62,767 bases of DNA from Ligilactobacillus ruminis DSM 20403 = NBRC 102161. GTDB taxonomy: Bacteria; Bacillota; Bacilli; Lactobacillales; Lactobacillaceae. The position numbers and the translations under genes were made by a program. The stretch is taken from positions 1 to 62,767 of the forward strand of contig NZ_FOPI01000013.1 in assembly GCF_900113455.1 (NCBI RefSeq). Direction: 5' to 3'. Position 1 is the stretch's first letter, and each line of letters opens with the position of its first letter. Under the pieces are notes generated by a model. It was not told the DNA's origin. It was given only the letters and a program-made list of their open reading frames with translations, and made no database searches. Of the stretch, positions 51,221-59,655 are shown piece after piece.

Positions 51221-51231
51221 AACAATCCCTC

Positions 51232-52116
51232 CTAATCATCAAGGTGATGAAAAATATTGTAAACTTCTTGCTTTTTCATTTTGCGCCTCTTGGCCACTTC
51301 TTTAATGGCATCATTCGGCTTTTTTCCTGATTCGATCAAGGCATTGACCTCCTCTTCAATCGTGTTTTCGCTTAAATCGACCGTTTCAAGCATCTCAACA
51401 TGAGAATTGCCTTCAACGATCAGGACGAATTCGCCGCGAACCTCATCTTCTTCCGCAAATTTCAAAGCATCAAGAAGCGTTCCGCGCAAAAATTCCTCAT
51501 ATCGCTTGGTCAATTCGCGACACAAAACGACGCGTCTGTCGGGTCCAAAGACGTCAGACATTGCCTGAACCGTTTTTTTCAATCGATGCGGAGCTTCATA
51601 GAAAATCAGCGTTACCGTCTGATTATTGAGCTTTTCAAGCTCCTCTTTTTGTTCTTTGTTTTTCCTTGGCAAAAAACCATAAAACAAAAACGGCTGCGGC
51701 AAAAGCCCGGAAGCAATCAATGCCGTCAAAGCCGCATTCGGCCCCGGAAGCGGAGCAACGGGGATTTTGTTTTCGATGCAGGCAACCACAAGTTCGTGTC
51801 CTGGATCACTGATTGAAGGCATTCCTGCATCGCTTACCTGTGCCAAATTTTTGCCAGCCAAAAGTTTTTCAACCAGCTGCGGAATTCTTTCTTTCGTGTT
51901 GTGCTCATGAAAACTTATCTGTGGCGTATTGATTTCAAAATGATTCAATAATTTTTGAGTATTGCGCGTGTCCTCGGCACAAATCAAATCGACTTCCTTC
52001 AGGGTTTTGACTGCTCGTTCCGTCATATCGCCCAAATTACCGATAGGCGTTGGAACGAGGTAGAGCGTCCCCGTTTCATGAACGCCGGAAAAACTGCTCA
52101 TTTTCTCTATGCTCAT
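51232..52116 (-). CDS. rsmI: 16S rRNA 2'-O-methyltransferase RsmI
   Basis: Methylates the ribose of C1402 in 16S rRNA. The 294-residue protein has the tetrapyrrole-methylase-type SAM fold: LYLVPTPIGNLGDMTERAV, CAEDTRNTQKLL, SDAGMPSISDPG and PLPGPNAALTAL. The start at 52116 follows GGAGAGAG and shares TGATG with the yabA stop. The frame is open 14 codons further upstream inside yabA but without a ribosome site. Confidence 0.95.
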   Translation of the reverse strand: MSIEKMSSFSGVHETGTLYLVPTPIGNLGDMTERAVKTLKEVDLICAEDTRNTQKLLNHFEINTPQISFHEHNTKERIPQLVEKLLAGKNLAQVSDAGMPSISDPGHELVVACIENKIPVAPLPGPNAALTALIASGLLPQPFLFYGFLPRKNKEQKEELEKLNNQTVTLIFYEAPHRLKKTVQAMSDVFGPDRRVVLCRELTKRYEEFLRGTLLDALKFAEEDEVRGEFVLIVEGNSHVEMLETVDLSENTIEEEVNALIESGKKPNDAIKEVAKRRKMKKQEVYNIFHHLDD

Positions 52117-52469
52117 CAGTGTCTCTCTCCATAAATCACGTCTTGGCAAAAAACGCATGGTTCATCATTGATGCGTCGCGATCCGTACATGTTGTCCACG
52201 TTGCAGACGTGAAAACCTTCTTCATAAAGTTTTTCAAGATTTTGTCGCGATTTGGACAAACCGTTTTTCGTCGTCTTGCCCTTTTGCCTGTTGTTTCTTT
52301 CTTCAAGTTCTTGAAGTCTCGCACGCAAATGACTGTTTTCAATCGCAAGCTCTGCATTTTGCTCAACGATTCGCTCCATCTCTTCCTTGACGCTCGCAAT
52401 CGTTCTTTGCATCTGCTGCGACGATTTCTCCATTTGTTCAAAACTGTCAAAAAGTTCACGTTTCTTCAA
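52116..52469 (-). CDS. yabA: Replication initiation control protein YabA
   Basis: The 117-residue protein has an N-terminal leucine-zipper-like coiled coil (about 5-62) and a C-terminal zinc module with FHVCN and EPCVFC, as in YabA, which bridges DnaA and the DnaN clamp to restrain re-initiation. It lies between holB and rsmI as in Bacillus and overlaps rsmI by one base. Confidence 0.93.
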   Translation of the reverse strand: MKKRELFDSFEQMEKSSQQMQRTIASVKEEMERIVEQNAELAIENSHLRARLQELEERNNRQKGKTTKNGLSKSRQNLEKLYEEGFHVCNVDNMYGSRRINDEPCVFCQDVIYGERH

Positions 52470-52483
52470 AATATCACCTTCAT

Positions 52484-53476
52484 CTACTCATGATAACAAC
52501 TTACAAGTTTCAGCGTCAACGCTTCAAGAATGTTTTGGAAAGAAACGTTGATTGCTTGCAGTTTTCTTGAGTCCAAAACAAGTTCCGTCGCATGGCAGGC
52601 CCTTTGTGTGCTGATTTTTTCCGAAAATGCGCGCAATTCATCATGATGCATTGCAAACGACGTTCTCCCGTGTTCCTCAAACTTGAGCAGCATGACGTCG
52701 CGAACCAGCAAGACAATCAAATCAAGCAGCATGTCCTGCCTTGATCTGTCACTGAAATACTGCTTCAAATGCGTCGTTACGTTGACGAAAGCTCGTAAAT
52801 CATTTGTCATGATAAGTTTGAACCACTCCCAGACGTCAGCCGTCATTGCCGCAAACCCATCGTCTTTTGACAACTCGATTGCAATCTCCAGGCTATCTGT
52901 CAACCCCAGCAATAAGCTGGCCTTATCTTTTGAAATCCCCGCCTGTTGCAGTTTTTCAGACAACTCGTCAAACCCGAGTGCCTGAAGCTCAAATTCCTGA
53001 CAACGCGAAATAATGGTCGGCAAAATCAAATTGGCATTTTCCGTCAGCAAAAATGCACACACGTCGCCGCTTGGCTCTTCCAAAAATTTCAACAGACTGT
53101 TTGCGGCACTCGCAGTCATCTTTTCAGCATCAGAGATGATAAATATTTTCTTTGTTCCTTCGACCCCGCTTTTGCTGAACTCTGCTTTTAAGAAACGGAT
53201 CTGATCAACCTTGATCGATGCACCGTCAGGAGCCACCTCAACGACGTCCGGAAAGCTGTGATCGGCAATTCGTCTGCATTCGCTGCACCTTCCGCAAGGC
53301 ATCCCGGCCTGCTTGTCAGTGCAAAAAACGGTCTGCGCAACAAAAAGCGCAAGTTCAGACTTGCCAGTGCCAGCAGGACCGGCAAACAAATATGCATGCG
53401 ACAGTTTTCCTGCTTCTGTCAGCTTCATAAAATGCTCAGTCAGACGGGGCTGCAATTCCGTAATCTTTTGTTTCAT
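52484..53476 (-). CDS. holB: DNA polymerase III delta' subunit
   Basis: Clamp-loader subunit, 330 residues: Walker-A-like GPAGTGKSE, zinc cysteines CGRCSEC, and the AAA+ blocks FIISDAEKM, NSLLKFLEEP and ISRCQEFEL with an arginine finger. The ATG is two bases after the darA stop. Works with DnaX, whose gene is 2.3 kb upstream in the same block. Confidence 0.94.
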   Translation of the reverse strand: MKQKITELQPRLTEHFMKLTEAGKLSHAYLFAGPAGTGKSELALFVAQTVFCTDKQAGMPCGRCSECRRIADHSFPDVVEVAPDGASIKVDQIRFLKAEFSKSGVEGTKKIFIISDAEKMTASAANSLLKFLEEPSGDVCAFLLTENANLILPTIISRCQEFELQALGFDELSEKLQQAGISKDKASLLLGLTDSLEIAIELSKDDGFAAMTADVWEWFKLIMTNDLRAFVNVTTHLKQYFSDRSRQDMLLDLIVLLVRDVMLLKFEEHGRTSFAMHHDELRAFSEKISTQRACHATELVLDSRKLQAINVSFQNILEALTLKLVSCYHE

Positions 53477-53478
53477 GA

Positions 53479-53808
53479 TTAAAAATGCAAAAACTGCTCA
53501 ACCGGCAAAACGAACACGTTGGCCCCGCCGACTTCGACTTCAATCGGATACGTGCTCGTTGCTTCGATTGGACTGTCGACGTTTACCGACGGCGTCACGT
53601 ATTCTGAGCGTTTTTTGGAAACTTCTTTGATGATTCCGAGAACTTCTTCCACACGATCATCTTCAATCCCGATCAAAAAAGTCGTATTTCCCGAACGCAA
53701 GAATCCGCCTGTCGACGAAAGCTTGGTTGCTCTGATGTCTGACTCGATGAAAGCATTGCTTAAACGGTTGCTGTCCTTATCTTGAACGATTGTAACGACT
53801 AGTTTCAT
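53479..53808 (-). CDS. darA: c-di-AMP receptor DarA/PstA (YaaQ)
   Basis: The 109-residue PII-like trimer-forming protein matches DUF970/YaaQ: VTIVQDKDSNRLSNAFIE, STGGFLRSGNTTFLIG and the long loop ending PVEQFLHF. It binds c-di-AMP; its downstream partner is not established. Encoded between tmk and holB, the standard position. Confidence 0.93.
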   Translation of the reverse strand: MKLVVTIVQDKDSNRLSNAFIESDIRATKLSSTGGFLRSGNTTFLIGIEDDRVEEVLGIIKEVSKKRSEYVTPSVNVDSPIEATSTYPIEVEVGGANVFVLPVEQFLHF

Positions 53809-53841
53809 AAATAATCCCCCTGTCTTTTCCGAACTCTTACG

Positions 53842-54483
53842 TCAGGCAAAAAACTCCGGTGCGCGCTTTTTCAAAATTTCACGCACTTCAAAAATCACGG
53901 CTTCAAGCGGTTGAGAAGCATCTACTTCGACAATTCGCTTTGAATCTTTGGTTGCCAATTCCAAGTATGCATCATGAACCGTCCGATAAAACGACATCTT
54001 TTCGTGATCCAAGCGGTTTACCTCGTCTTGTCTGTTTCGTCTGATTCTTTCAAGTCCAAGCTCTGGCTCAATGTCTAAGAAAATCGTCAAATCCGGCGTC
54101 AGTCCGTCCGTTGCAAAACGATTCATCTCGGCTATCCTATCAGTGCCGATGGAACGCCCGGCTCCTTGATAAACAATTGAGCTGTCAACGAATCGGTCGC
54201 ATAAAACCAGCTTGCCGGCTGAAAGCGCCGGATTGATCGTTTCAACGATATGCTGTCTTCTGGCCGCTGCATAAAGCAAAGCTTCGGTTCGCTCATCCAT
54301 CTCAACAAAACGCTCATCCAAAATGACGTTTCTGATTGCTTCGGAAATTCTGTTTCCGCCGGGTTCTCTGGTCAGAACATATTCTGTTTTCCCATTCTTT
54401 TCAAGTTCCTTGACAATCGCCTTGATTACGCTCGTCTTTCCGGAACCGTCAGTTCCTTCGAACGTGATAAACATTCCACTCAA
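53842..54483 (-). CDS. tmk: Thymidylate kinase
   Basis: Phosphorylates dTMP to dTDP. The 213-residue protein has the P-loop FEGTDGSGKTS, the DR(Y/F) motif CDRFVDSSIVYQGAGR and a lid region RIRRNRQDEVNRLD. The start is TTG at 54483 with GAGG upstream; ATG three codons later is an alternative. A terminator separates it from yaaL upstream, so a promoter must lie in the 54484-54535 gap. Confidence 0.94.
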   Translation of the reverse strand: MSGMFITFEGTDGSGKTSVIKAIVKELEKNGKTEYVLTREPGGNRISEAIRNVILDERFVEMDERTEALLYAAARRQHIVETINPALSAGKLVLCDRFVDSSIVYQGAGRSIGTDRIAEMNRFATDGLTPDLTIFLDIEPELGLERIRRNRQDEVNRLDHEKMSFYRTVHDAYLELATKDSKRIVEVDASQPLEAVIFEVREILKKRAPEFFA

Positions 54484-54535
54484 TTTTTTGACCTCATTTC
54501 TCTTTAACTACTATTTTACTGTATTTCCCCGAAAT

Positions 54536-54560
54536 AAAAAAGCCAGGATTTCTCCTGACT
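54536..54560 (-). terminator. Terminator after yaaL
   Basis: On the minus strand AGTCAGGA and TCCTGGCT pair around GAAA and are followed by six T residues, four bases after the yaaL stop. Confidence 0.75.
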
Positions 54561-54563
54561 GCC

Positions 54564-54803
54564 TCATTTGCCGAATACTGAAGATTGCATGCGTCCGTGA
54601 ACTTTTCTCAGCTTGGCTTCACGATATAAAAATTCATATTTTGCGCGCGCAAGCTTCGTTTCGGCCGTCAATTCATCATCGGCATCATAAACGGCTTCTT
54701 CGGTCTGACGCGCATGATCCCAGATCATTTTTGCATCATCGATTGCATCCAGTAAAAATTCATCATATGTGCTACGAAGAATATGTCGCTTTCTTCCAAA
54801 CAT
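54564..54803 (-). CDS. yaaL: YaaL-family protein (DUF2508)
   Basis: A 79-residue, highly charged helical protein matching the DUF2508/YaaL family by sequence start MFGRKRHILRSTYDEFLLDAI and position between recR and tmk. No function is known. The start ATG 54803 is nine bases after AGAGGTG; a GTG three codons earlier overlaps that site. Confidence 0.85.
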   Translation of the reverse strand: MFGRKRHILRSTYDEFLLDAIDDAKMIWDHARQTEEAVYDADDELTAETKLARAKYEFLYREAKLRKVHGRMQSSVFGK

Positions 54804-54819
54804 GAAAATCACCTCTGTC

Positions 54820-55419
54820 TCAGATTTCCTGACGCCCTTCGACTGCTTTGAACAGCGTCATTTCATCTGCGTATTCGATATCGCTTCCGACTGCCAAACC
54901 GTGTGCAAGTCGAGTTGTTTTGATTCCGGCCGGCTTGATCAAACGAGAGATGTACATCGCCGTTGCCTCTCCTTCAGGGGTGGCATTCGTCGCCAAAATA
55001 ACCTCTTTGATTTCAGGATTGGCCTGAAGTCTTCGAATCAGCCCCTTGACGTTGATGTCTTCAGGTCCGATTCCTTCGCTTGGAGAAAGAACTCCGTGTA
55101 AAACATGGTAAAGCCCGTGGTAATCACGCAATTTTTCGAAAGCCATCACGTCTTTTACCTGCTCGACGACGATTACCTGCTGCTGGTCGCGCGTCTTGTC
55201 AGCGCAGATTACGCACGGATCGCTTTCGGTAATGTTTCCGCACAAACTGCAATAGTGCAGATCGCTTTTAGCTGAAACCAAAGCCTTCGAAAATTCCGAA
55301 ACGTCTTCTTTATCCATGTCGATCGTAAAGAATGCCAAGCGGACCGCCGTCTTCTCACCGATTCCGGGAAGACGCATATAGCTGTCGATCAATTTGGCAA
55401 TCGGTTCAGGATATTGCAT
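54820..55419 (-). CDS. recR: Recombination protein RecR
   Basis: The 199-residue RecFOR-pathway protein has helix-hairpin-helix [14 protein letters not shown], a C4 zinc finger CSLCGN...CVICAD and a Toprim domain ([29 protein letters not shown]). The start ATG 55419 follows AAGGGGAC by nine bases; a TTG three codons earlier is not used. Confidence 0.96.
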   Translation of the reverse strand: MQYPEPIAKLIDSYMRLPGIGEKTAVRLAFFTIDMDKEDVSEFSKALVSAKSDLHYCSLCGNITESDPCVICADKTRDQQQVIVVEQVKDVMAFEKLRDYHGLYHVLHGVLSPSEGIGPEDINVKGLIRRLQANPEIKEVILATNATPEGEATAMYISRLIKPAGIKTTRLAHGLAVGSDIEYADEMTLFKAVEGRQEI

Positions 55420-55440
55420 CTGATCCAAGTCCCCTTATCT

Positions 55441-55752
55441 TTAAAGTCCAGGAATGTTGCGAGAATACTTGCCCATCGTGCGCTGCGTTTCCTGCTCGAT
55501 CTTTTTGATCGCATCGTTGACTGCAGCAATCACAAGATCCTGCAGCATGTCGACGTCATCAGGATCAACTGCTTCTTCTTTGATTTCAATATCCTGCATC
55601 TTATGGTCGCCCGTAAATTTTACGACAACGGCATCATCTGGCGCATGACCTTCAAAAACCGTTTTTTGCAGTTCTTCCTGATCCTTTTGCATATTCTTTT
55701 GAAGCTTTTGCATCTGCTTCATCATTCCCTGCATGTTCATTCCACGCATCAT
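55441..55752 (-). CDS. yaaK: Nucleoid-associated protein YbaB/EbfC (YaaK)
   Basis: The 103-residue protein begins with a methionine-rich helix ([20 protein letters not shown]) and has the YbaB core with [22 protein letters not shown]. The family forms DNA-binding dimers. Encoded between dnaX and recR with gaps of 14 and 21 bases, one operon. Confidence 0.94.
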   Translation of the reverse strand: MMRGMNMQGMMKQMQKLQKNMQKDQEELQKTVFEGHAPDDAVVVKFTGDHKMQDIEIKEEAVDPDDVDMLQDLVIAAVNDAIKKIEQETQRTMGKYSRNIPGL

Positions 55753-55766
55753 AATAAATCATCCTT

Positions 55767-57500
55767 TCAATCTTCTTTGATTTCAATCAAATCTTTGCCA
55801 AAAATATCTTCCGCCTCTTGAACGATGTCATCTTCATGCTCTTTTGTTTGGTCTGACGGAATTTCTGCCGCATCCTTTGGAATCGTCCCCGATCGCATCT
55901 GTTTGATATATTCCTGTCTGATATTCAGCCAGCGATTCTTTGGAACGTACACGATTTTTTTAGCGTCACCATAGATGCGACCGACGCTGTTTTCGAATTC
56001 GTCGCGCACTCTTTCTTCGTTGATAATGCGACCGCAGATGAATTCATTGTTAAAACTCAAAATAATTCCTTCAGGTCCTGCCGCTTCGATTTCGCACATC
56101 TTAAACATTGCTTTGGAAGAAACGTTAAGAGTGCTCAAAATGTCGTTCATGCAGTCAGAGAAACGATTCTTGTCGATCTTGGTTGCACTGCCGAGAATCC
56201 GATAGATGCTTGCGACGTCAATCTTGATTTCATAATGCTGAACGGCTTTTTTAGCGGGCCTTGACGTTTTTTCACCGGAAAATCCACGATCGGATTTGCC
56301 TAAGAGATTTTTGACCTGGTCTTTTAACTCCTTGATCTGTCTTTGCAGATCATTCAGCTCATTCAAAGTTTCAGGTGACGTCTGCAATGATTGAACGCTT
56401 GTTTTACGTTCTTTTCCGTCAATCTTTGCGAGCTTGACCGTCAAGACTTCAAGATAGACGGACTGATGCATCGAGTAGCGCATGTTTTCCTGCTGCTCGT
56501 TTAGCGTATCGATATATCGGTAAAGCGTTTCCGGATTGCTTTTTTCAGCCATGTCTTTAAACTCGTCGTCAATCATGACCGAACCTGTTTGTTCAAGCAT
56601 CTCCGGTGCCTGCTTATATAGCAGCAGATCACGACAGCAATTGATCAGATCTTCAAGCAGGCGCTTGGCATCTTTTCCTTCGTCAAGAATCGCATGAATC
56701 GTTTGCAGTCCAGCAACCGTTTCATGGTTTTGAACCTGACTCAGATACTTGATCAGATTTTCGCGCGTCACGCTCCCTGTCACAAGCAGGGCATTGTCCA
56801 ACGTCACCTCGTTGTCGCCAAACGACAGCACCTGATCCAAAATACTGAGCGCATCGCGCATCCCGCCTTCTGCCGCGCGCGCAATCACGTTCAGCGCTTT
56901 TTCATCATATTCAAACTGCTTTTGCTTTAAAATGTATTCCATGCGCTCAAGAATCGCACCAGACGTGATTCGCTTAAAATCAAACCGTTGCGTTCTTGAG
57001 ATAATCGTCGCCGGAATTTTGTGCGGATCGGTCGTTGCCAAAATAAAGACCACGTTTGCCGGCGGCTCTTCCAAAGTCTTGAGCAAAGCATTGAATGCGC
57101 TCGTCGACAGCATATGAACTTCGTCAATAATATAGACTTTATAATCGGCTTGCGTCGGCGCATACTTGACCTTGTCTCTGATGTCTCTGATTTCTTCAAC
57201 GCCATTATTGGAAGCAGCATCGATTTCAATCACATCGTTCAAACGTCCGGCAGTAATCGCCTTGCAGATTTCGCATTCGTTGCACGGGTCGCCGTTGACC
57301 TGATTCGGACAGTTCAAAGCCTTTGCGAACAGCTTGGCACAAGAAGTCTTGCCGGTTCCTCTTGGCCCCGCAAACAAATACGCATGCGTCGTCTGTTTCG
57401 TTGCCAACGCATTTTTCAATGTTTTGGTAATCATGTCCTGACCGACAAGGTCTTCAAAGGTCTGCGGTCTCCAAACACGATACAATGCCTGATAGCTCAT
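55767..57500 (-). CDS. dnaX: DNA polymerase III gamma/tau subunit
   Basis: Clamp-loader ATPase, 577 residues: Walker A GPRGTGKTS (about 45-53), zinc cysteines CPNQVNGDPCNECEIC, Walker B IIDEVHML, SRC-like ISRTQRFDFK, then a variable tau tail with a coiled coil (about 375-400). I see no slippery heptamer, so only the full-length form is expected. AAAGGAAG precedes the ATG. First gene of the dnaX-yaaK-recR-yaaL operon. Confidence 0.95.
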   Translation of the reverse strand: MSYQALYRVWRPQTFEDLVGQDMITKTLKNALATKQTTHAYLFAGPRGTGKTSCAKLFAKALNCPNQVNGDPCNECEICKAITAGRLNDVIEIDAASNNGVEEIRDIRDKVKYAPTQADYKVYIIDEVHMLSTSAFNALLKTLEEPPANVVFILATTDPHKIPATIISRTQRFDFKRITSGAILERMEYILKQKQFEYDEKALNVIARAAEGGMRDALSILDQVLSFGDNEVTLDNALLVTGSVTRENLIKYLSQVQNHETVAGLQTIHAILDEGKDAKRLLEDLINCCRDLLLYKQAPEMLEQTGSVMIDDEFKDMAEKSNPETLYRYIDTLNEQQENMRYSMHQSVYLEVLTVKLAKIDGKERKTSVQSLQTSPETLNELNDLQRQIKELKDQVKNLLGKSDRGFSGEKTSRPAKKAVQHYEIKIDVASIYRILGSATKIDKNRFSDCMNDILSTLNVSSKAMFKMCEIEAAGPEGIILSFNNEFICGRIINEERVRDEFENSVGRIYGDAKKIVYVPKNRWLNIRQEYIKQMRSGTIPKDAAEIPSDQTKEHEDDIVQEAEDIFGKDLIEIKED

Positions 57501-57569
57501 CGAAGTGCTTCCTTTCTCTTTATAATAAAAAATCTCGATCCCGCAAAGGACCGAGTCTAAATCTCATCA

Positions 57570-57663
57570 TAACAAGGAGCACATGCCGAACCAAACTTAG
57601 TGCTGCTTCCTTCCGGACCTGACACGCTTCGTAAGGACAACATTGCCCCAAGGCCTTGCGGCA
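57570..57663 (-). ncRNA. ffs: Signal recognition particle RNA (small SRP/4.5S type)
   Basis: The minus strand carries GTGTCAGGTCCGGAAGGAAG followed by CAGCACTAAG, the near-universal Ffh-binding helix-8 tip (GUCAGGUCCGGAAGGAAGCAGC). Flanking arms can pair into a rod of about 90 nt. It lies just upstream of dnaX, as in many Firmicutes. The 5' and 3' ends are approximate. Confidence 0.9.
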
Positions 57664-57732
57664 AATACTATGATACATGAAATTTACGATAATTTCCAGT
57701 CCTTAGCATAAAAATTAGAAAATATTAATTTA

Positions 57733-57788
57733 AAAAATGCAGAGAAGCAACTCATTCTCAAATCCCAGGCATCGGAGCTCTGCATTTT
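57733..57788 (-). terminator. Terminator after tadA
   Basis: AAAATGCAGAG and CTCTGCATTTTTT pair perfectly on the minus strand across a long loop, starting at the tadA stop. Confidence 0.75.
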
Positions 57789-58249
57789 CAACGAATACGA
57801 AGAGAAGCAAAAAAGTCGCTCAAAAGCTTGCCGCACTCATTTCTAAGGCATCCTTTTTCGATACTTGCCCGATGATTGAACCGCTCATCTCCAAGAAGAT
57901 TCATCAAAGTTCCGCAGGTCCCGGCCTTTTCATCAGGAGCTCCGTAAAAGACTTCCGGAATTCGCGCATTGATGATTGCACCGGTACACATTGGACACGG
58001 TTCAAGCGTCACGAACAACGCACAGTTTCCCAGGCGAAAACTTCCAAGCGTTCGATTGGCTTCCCTGATTGCAATCATTTCAGCATGCTCGGTCGCATCC
58101 TGAAGCTCTTCTCTTCTGTTGTGACCGCGCCCGATGATTCGTCCGCCAGAGACAATCACGCAGCCGATCGGAACCTCGCCTGCTTCATAAGCAGATTTTG
58201 CTTCCTTTAACGCTTCTTTCATAAAAGCAATTTTTTCTTCTTCGGTCAT
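57788..58249 (-). CDS. tadA: tRNA-specific adenosine deaminase TadA
   Basis: Converts A34 to inosine in tRNA-Arg(ACG). The 153-residue protein has the zinc-deaminase motifs HAEMIAI and PCPMCTGAI. The ATG follows the methyltransferase stop by three bases with AAGGA overlapping that stop. Confidence 0.94.
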   Translation of the reverse strand: MTEEEKIAFMKEALKEAKSAYEAGEVPIGCVIVSGGRIIGRGHNRREELQDATEHAEMIAIREANRTLGSFRLGNCALFVTLEPCPMCTGAIINARIPEVFYGAPDEKAGTCGTLMNLLGDERFNHRASIEKGCLRNECGKLLSDFFASLRIR

Positions 58250-58252
58250 AGC

Positions 58253-58858
58253 TTATTCCTTCACGCTTTTTAAGACGTAATAGCCTTTTTCTTTTGCAAT
58301 CGTTTCGCAATTTCCGTAAGTTTCTTCCATTTTCTTCATGGCGGAAGGAGCGCCTTGCTTTTTCTGCAGGACGGCCAAAATCATGCCGCCTTCTTTAAGA
58401 TGATCGATTCCTGAAAGCAGGATGCCGTGCACGACTTCTTTGCCGGCTCTGATCGGCGGATTCGTCACGATCGTGCTGAAGTTTGTTTCTTCGACATTTT
58501 CATAAATGCTTGATTCGTGAATCGAAACGTTTTTAATTGTGTTTTTTGCTGCGTTTTTTTTGGCAAGTTCCAACGCAAGCTCATTGACGTCGACCATTTC
58601 GACCATGGCGTCGGGATTTTTCTTCGCAAGCGAAAGCCCGATCGGTCCGTATCCGCAACCAACGTCCAAAATTTTGTCGCCAAGCTCAAGGCTGCCCGCT
58701 GCCTCAATCAAAACGCGCGAGCCAAAGTCGATCGTATTCTTTGAAAAAACGCCGTTGTCCGTCACAAATTTAAAATCAACCCCCAAAAGCCTGAAGTCAA
58801 AGTTTTTTTCTTCATGCTTGACATCGGGATTTTTTGAATAATAATAATTTTCTTTCAT
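58253..58858 (-). CDS. Class I SAM methyltransferase (RsmC/YbxB-like)
   Basis: The 201-residue protein has the SAM loop ILDVGCGYGPIGLSLAKK, an acidic MVDVNELA, and the catalytic TNPPIRAG (NPPY-type), as in the RsmC/RlmG half-domain group that methylates guanines in rRNA. The exact target is not readable. Co-transcribed with tadA. Confidence 0.88.
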   Translation of the reverse strand: MKENYYYSKNPDVKHEEKNFDFRLLGVDFKFVTDNGVFSKNTIDFGSRVLIEAAGSLELGDKILDVGCGYGPIGLSLAKKNPDAMVEMVDVNELALELAKKNAAKNTIKNVSIHESSIYENVEETNFSTIVTNPPIRAGKEVVHGILLSGIDHLKEGGMILAVLQKKQGAPSAMKKMEETYGNCETIAKEKGYYVLKSVKE

Positions 58859-58920
58859 GTTCGTCCTGCCTTTTGGAATTCCGCTTACAAGTTTACGAAT
58901 CGAACGGAGTCATTATAAGC

Positions 58921-58964
58921 AAAAGAGGACTTTCAAAGCCTCATGCGCATCAAAAGTCCTCTTT
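58921..58964 (-). terminator. Terminator after tRNA-Arg
   Basis: AAAGAGGACTTT and AAAGTCCTCTTTT pair on the minus strand around a 20-base loop, about 35 bases past the tRNA. Confidence 0.85.
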
Positions 58965-58998
58965 GCCCGGAAATGTTCAAGGTTCCGTCCTTGTGCGA

Positions 58999-59072
58999 TG
59001 CGCTCGATCGGAATCGAACCGATGACCTACCGCTTAGGAGGCGGTTGCTCTATCCTGCTGAGCTACGAGCGC
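58999..59072 (-). tRNA. tRNA-Arg (anticodon CCT)
   Basis: A 74-nt cloverleaf: acceptor GCGCTCG/CGAGCGC, D stem GCTC/GAGC, anticodon stem ACCGC/GCGGT with loop CTCCTAA (anticodon CCT), T arm ATCGG-TTCGATT-CCGAT, discriminator A. CCA is not encoded. It reads AGG codons. Confidence 0.96.
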
Positions 59073-59076
59073 ATTT

Positions 59077-59106
59077 AAAGAAGTTGCCGTCAACTGCAAC
59101 TTCTTT
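59077..59106. terminator. Hairpin between the DUF3284 gene and tRNA-Arg
   Basis: AAAGAAGTTGC and GCAACTTCTTT pair perfectly around eight bases. It follows the DUF3284 stop by 38 bases but overlaps the start point expected from the tRNA promoter; T runs are short. Confidence 0.45.
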
Positions 59107-59136
59107 AGTATAATATAATTTTTTCGGTAAAGTCAA
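59107..59136 (-). promoter_or_regulatory. tRNA-Arg promoter
   Basis: TTGACT (59131-59136), an 18-base spacer and TATACT (59107-59112), upstream of the tRNA. Confidence 0.6.
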
Positions 59137-59144
59137 TCGTTAAC

Positions 59145-59558
59145 TCAATATCCGACCTCAAAATTTTTGAGAAGCTTGACAAAATTGTATCTTCTCAGCC
59201 ATCCCAAGCACTTTGTTTCTACTTTGAGTCGGAATTTTGCAAGCGGCTTTTTTTCCAGGAGACTTTCTGAATACGTCACGCAAACCTTGTCCTTGGCCAG
59301 TTCAACCAGCTCATAGGCAGCATTTAAAACTTCGTCCTTGCTTTCAAGTTTGTAGTGGTAGCTGCGATTCTTGACGATTTTCGTAATCAGCAGCTTGGCA
59401 GGAGTCCGCTTATCAACGTGAGTTTTATAGCTCACGCCCTCCAGTTCATCCGCACTGATTGATTTTCCGGTCTCTTGCTTGATATCATACAAGGCATTGT
59501 CAACCAACCGAGAAAACATGTATTCCGCCGAAACGTTCAATGTTGTCGAAACTTTCAT
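59145..59558 (-). CDS. DUF3284-family protein
   Basis: A 137-residue soluble protein resembling the DUF3284 family common in lactobacilli and enterococci, often near sugar-uptake genes: MKVSTTLNVSAEYMFSRLVD, then YKTHVDKRT and a C-terminal CLGWLRRYNF. No catalytic motif is obvious and no function is known. AAAGGTGG precedes the ATG. It appears monocistronic. Confidence 0.7.
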   Translation of the reverse strand: MKVSTTLNVSAEYMFSRLVDNALYDIKQETGKSISADELEGVSYKTHVDKRTPAKLLITKIVKNRSYHYKLESKDEVLNAAYELVELAKDKVCVTYSESLLEKKPLAKFRLKVETKCLGWLRRYNFVKLLKNFEVGY

Positions 59559-59655
59559 GATAATGCGACCACCTTTCCACTTGACTACATTAATTATAAC
59601 GCATGCAGAAACGTTATCATAGTGAACAAGCTCTTAAGAAAATACGATTTTTTTA

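Noticed and set aside
55767-57500. A frameshift producing a short gamma form of DnaX
   Set aside because: No A-rich slippery heptamer with a downstream stem was seen in the reading frame.
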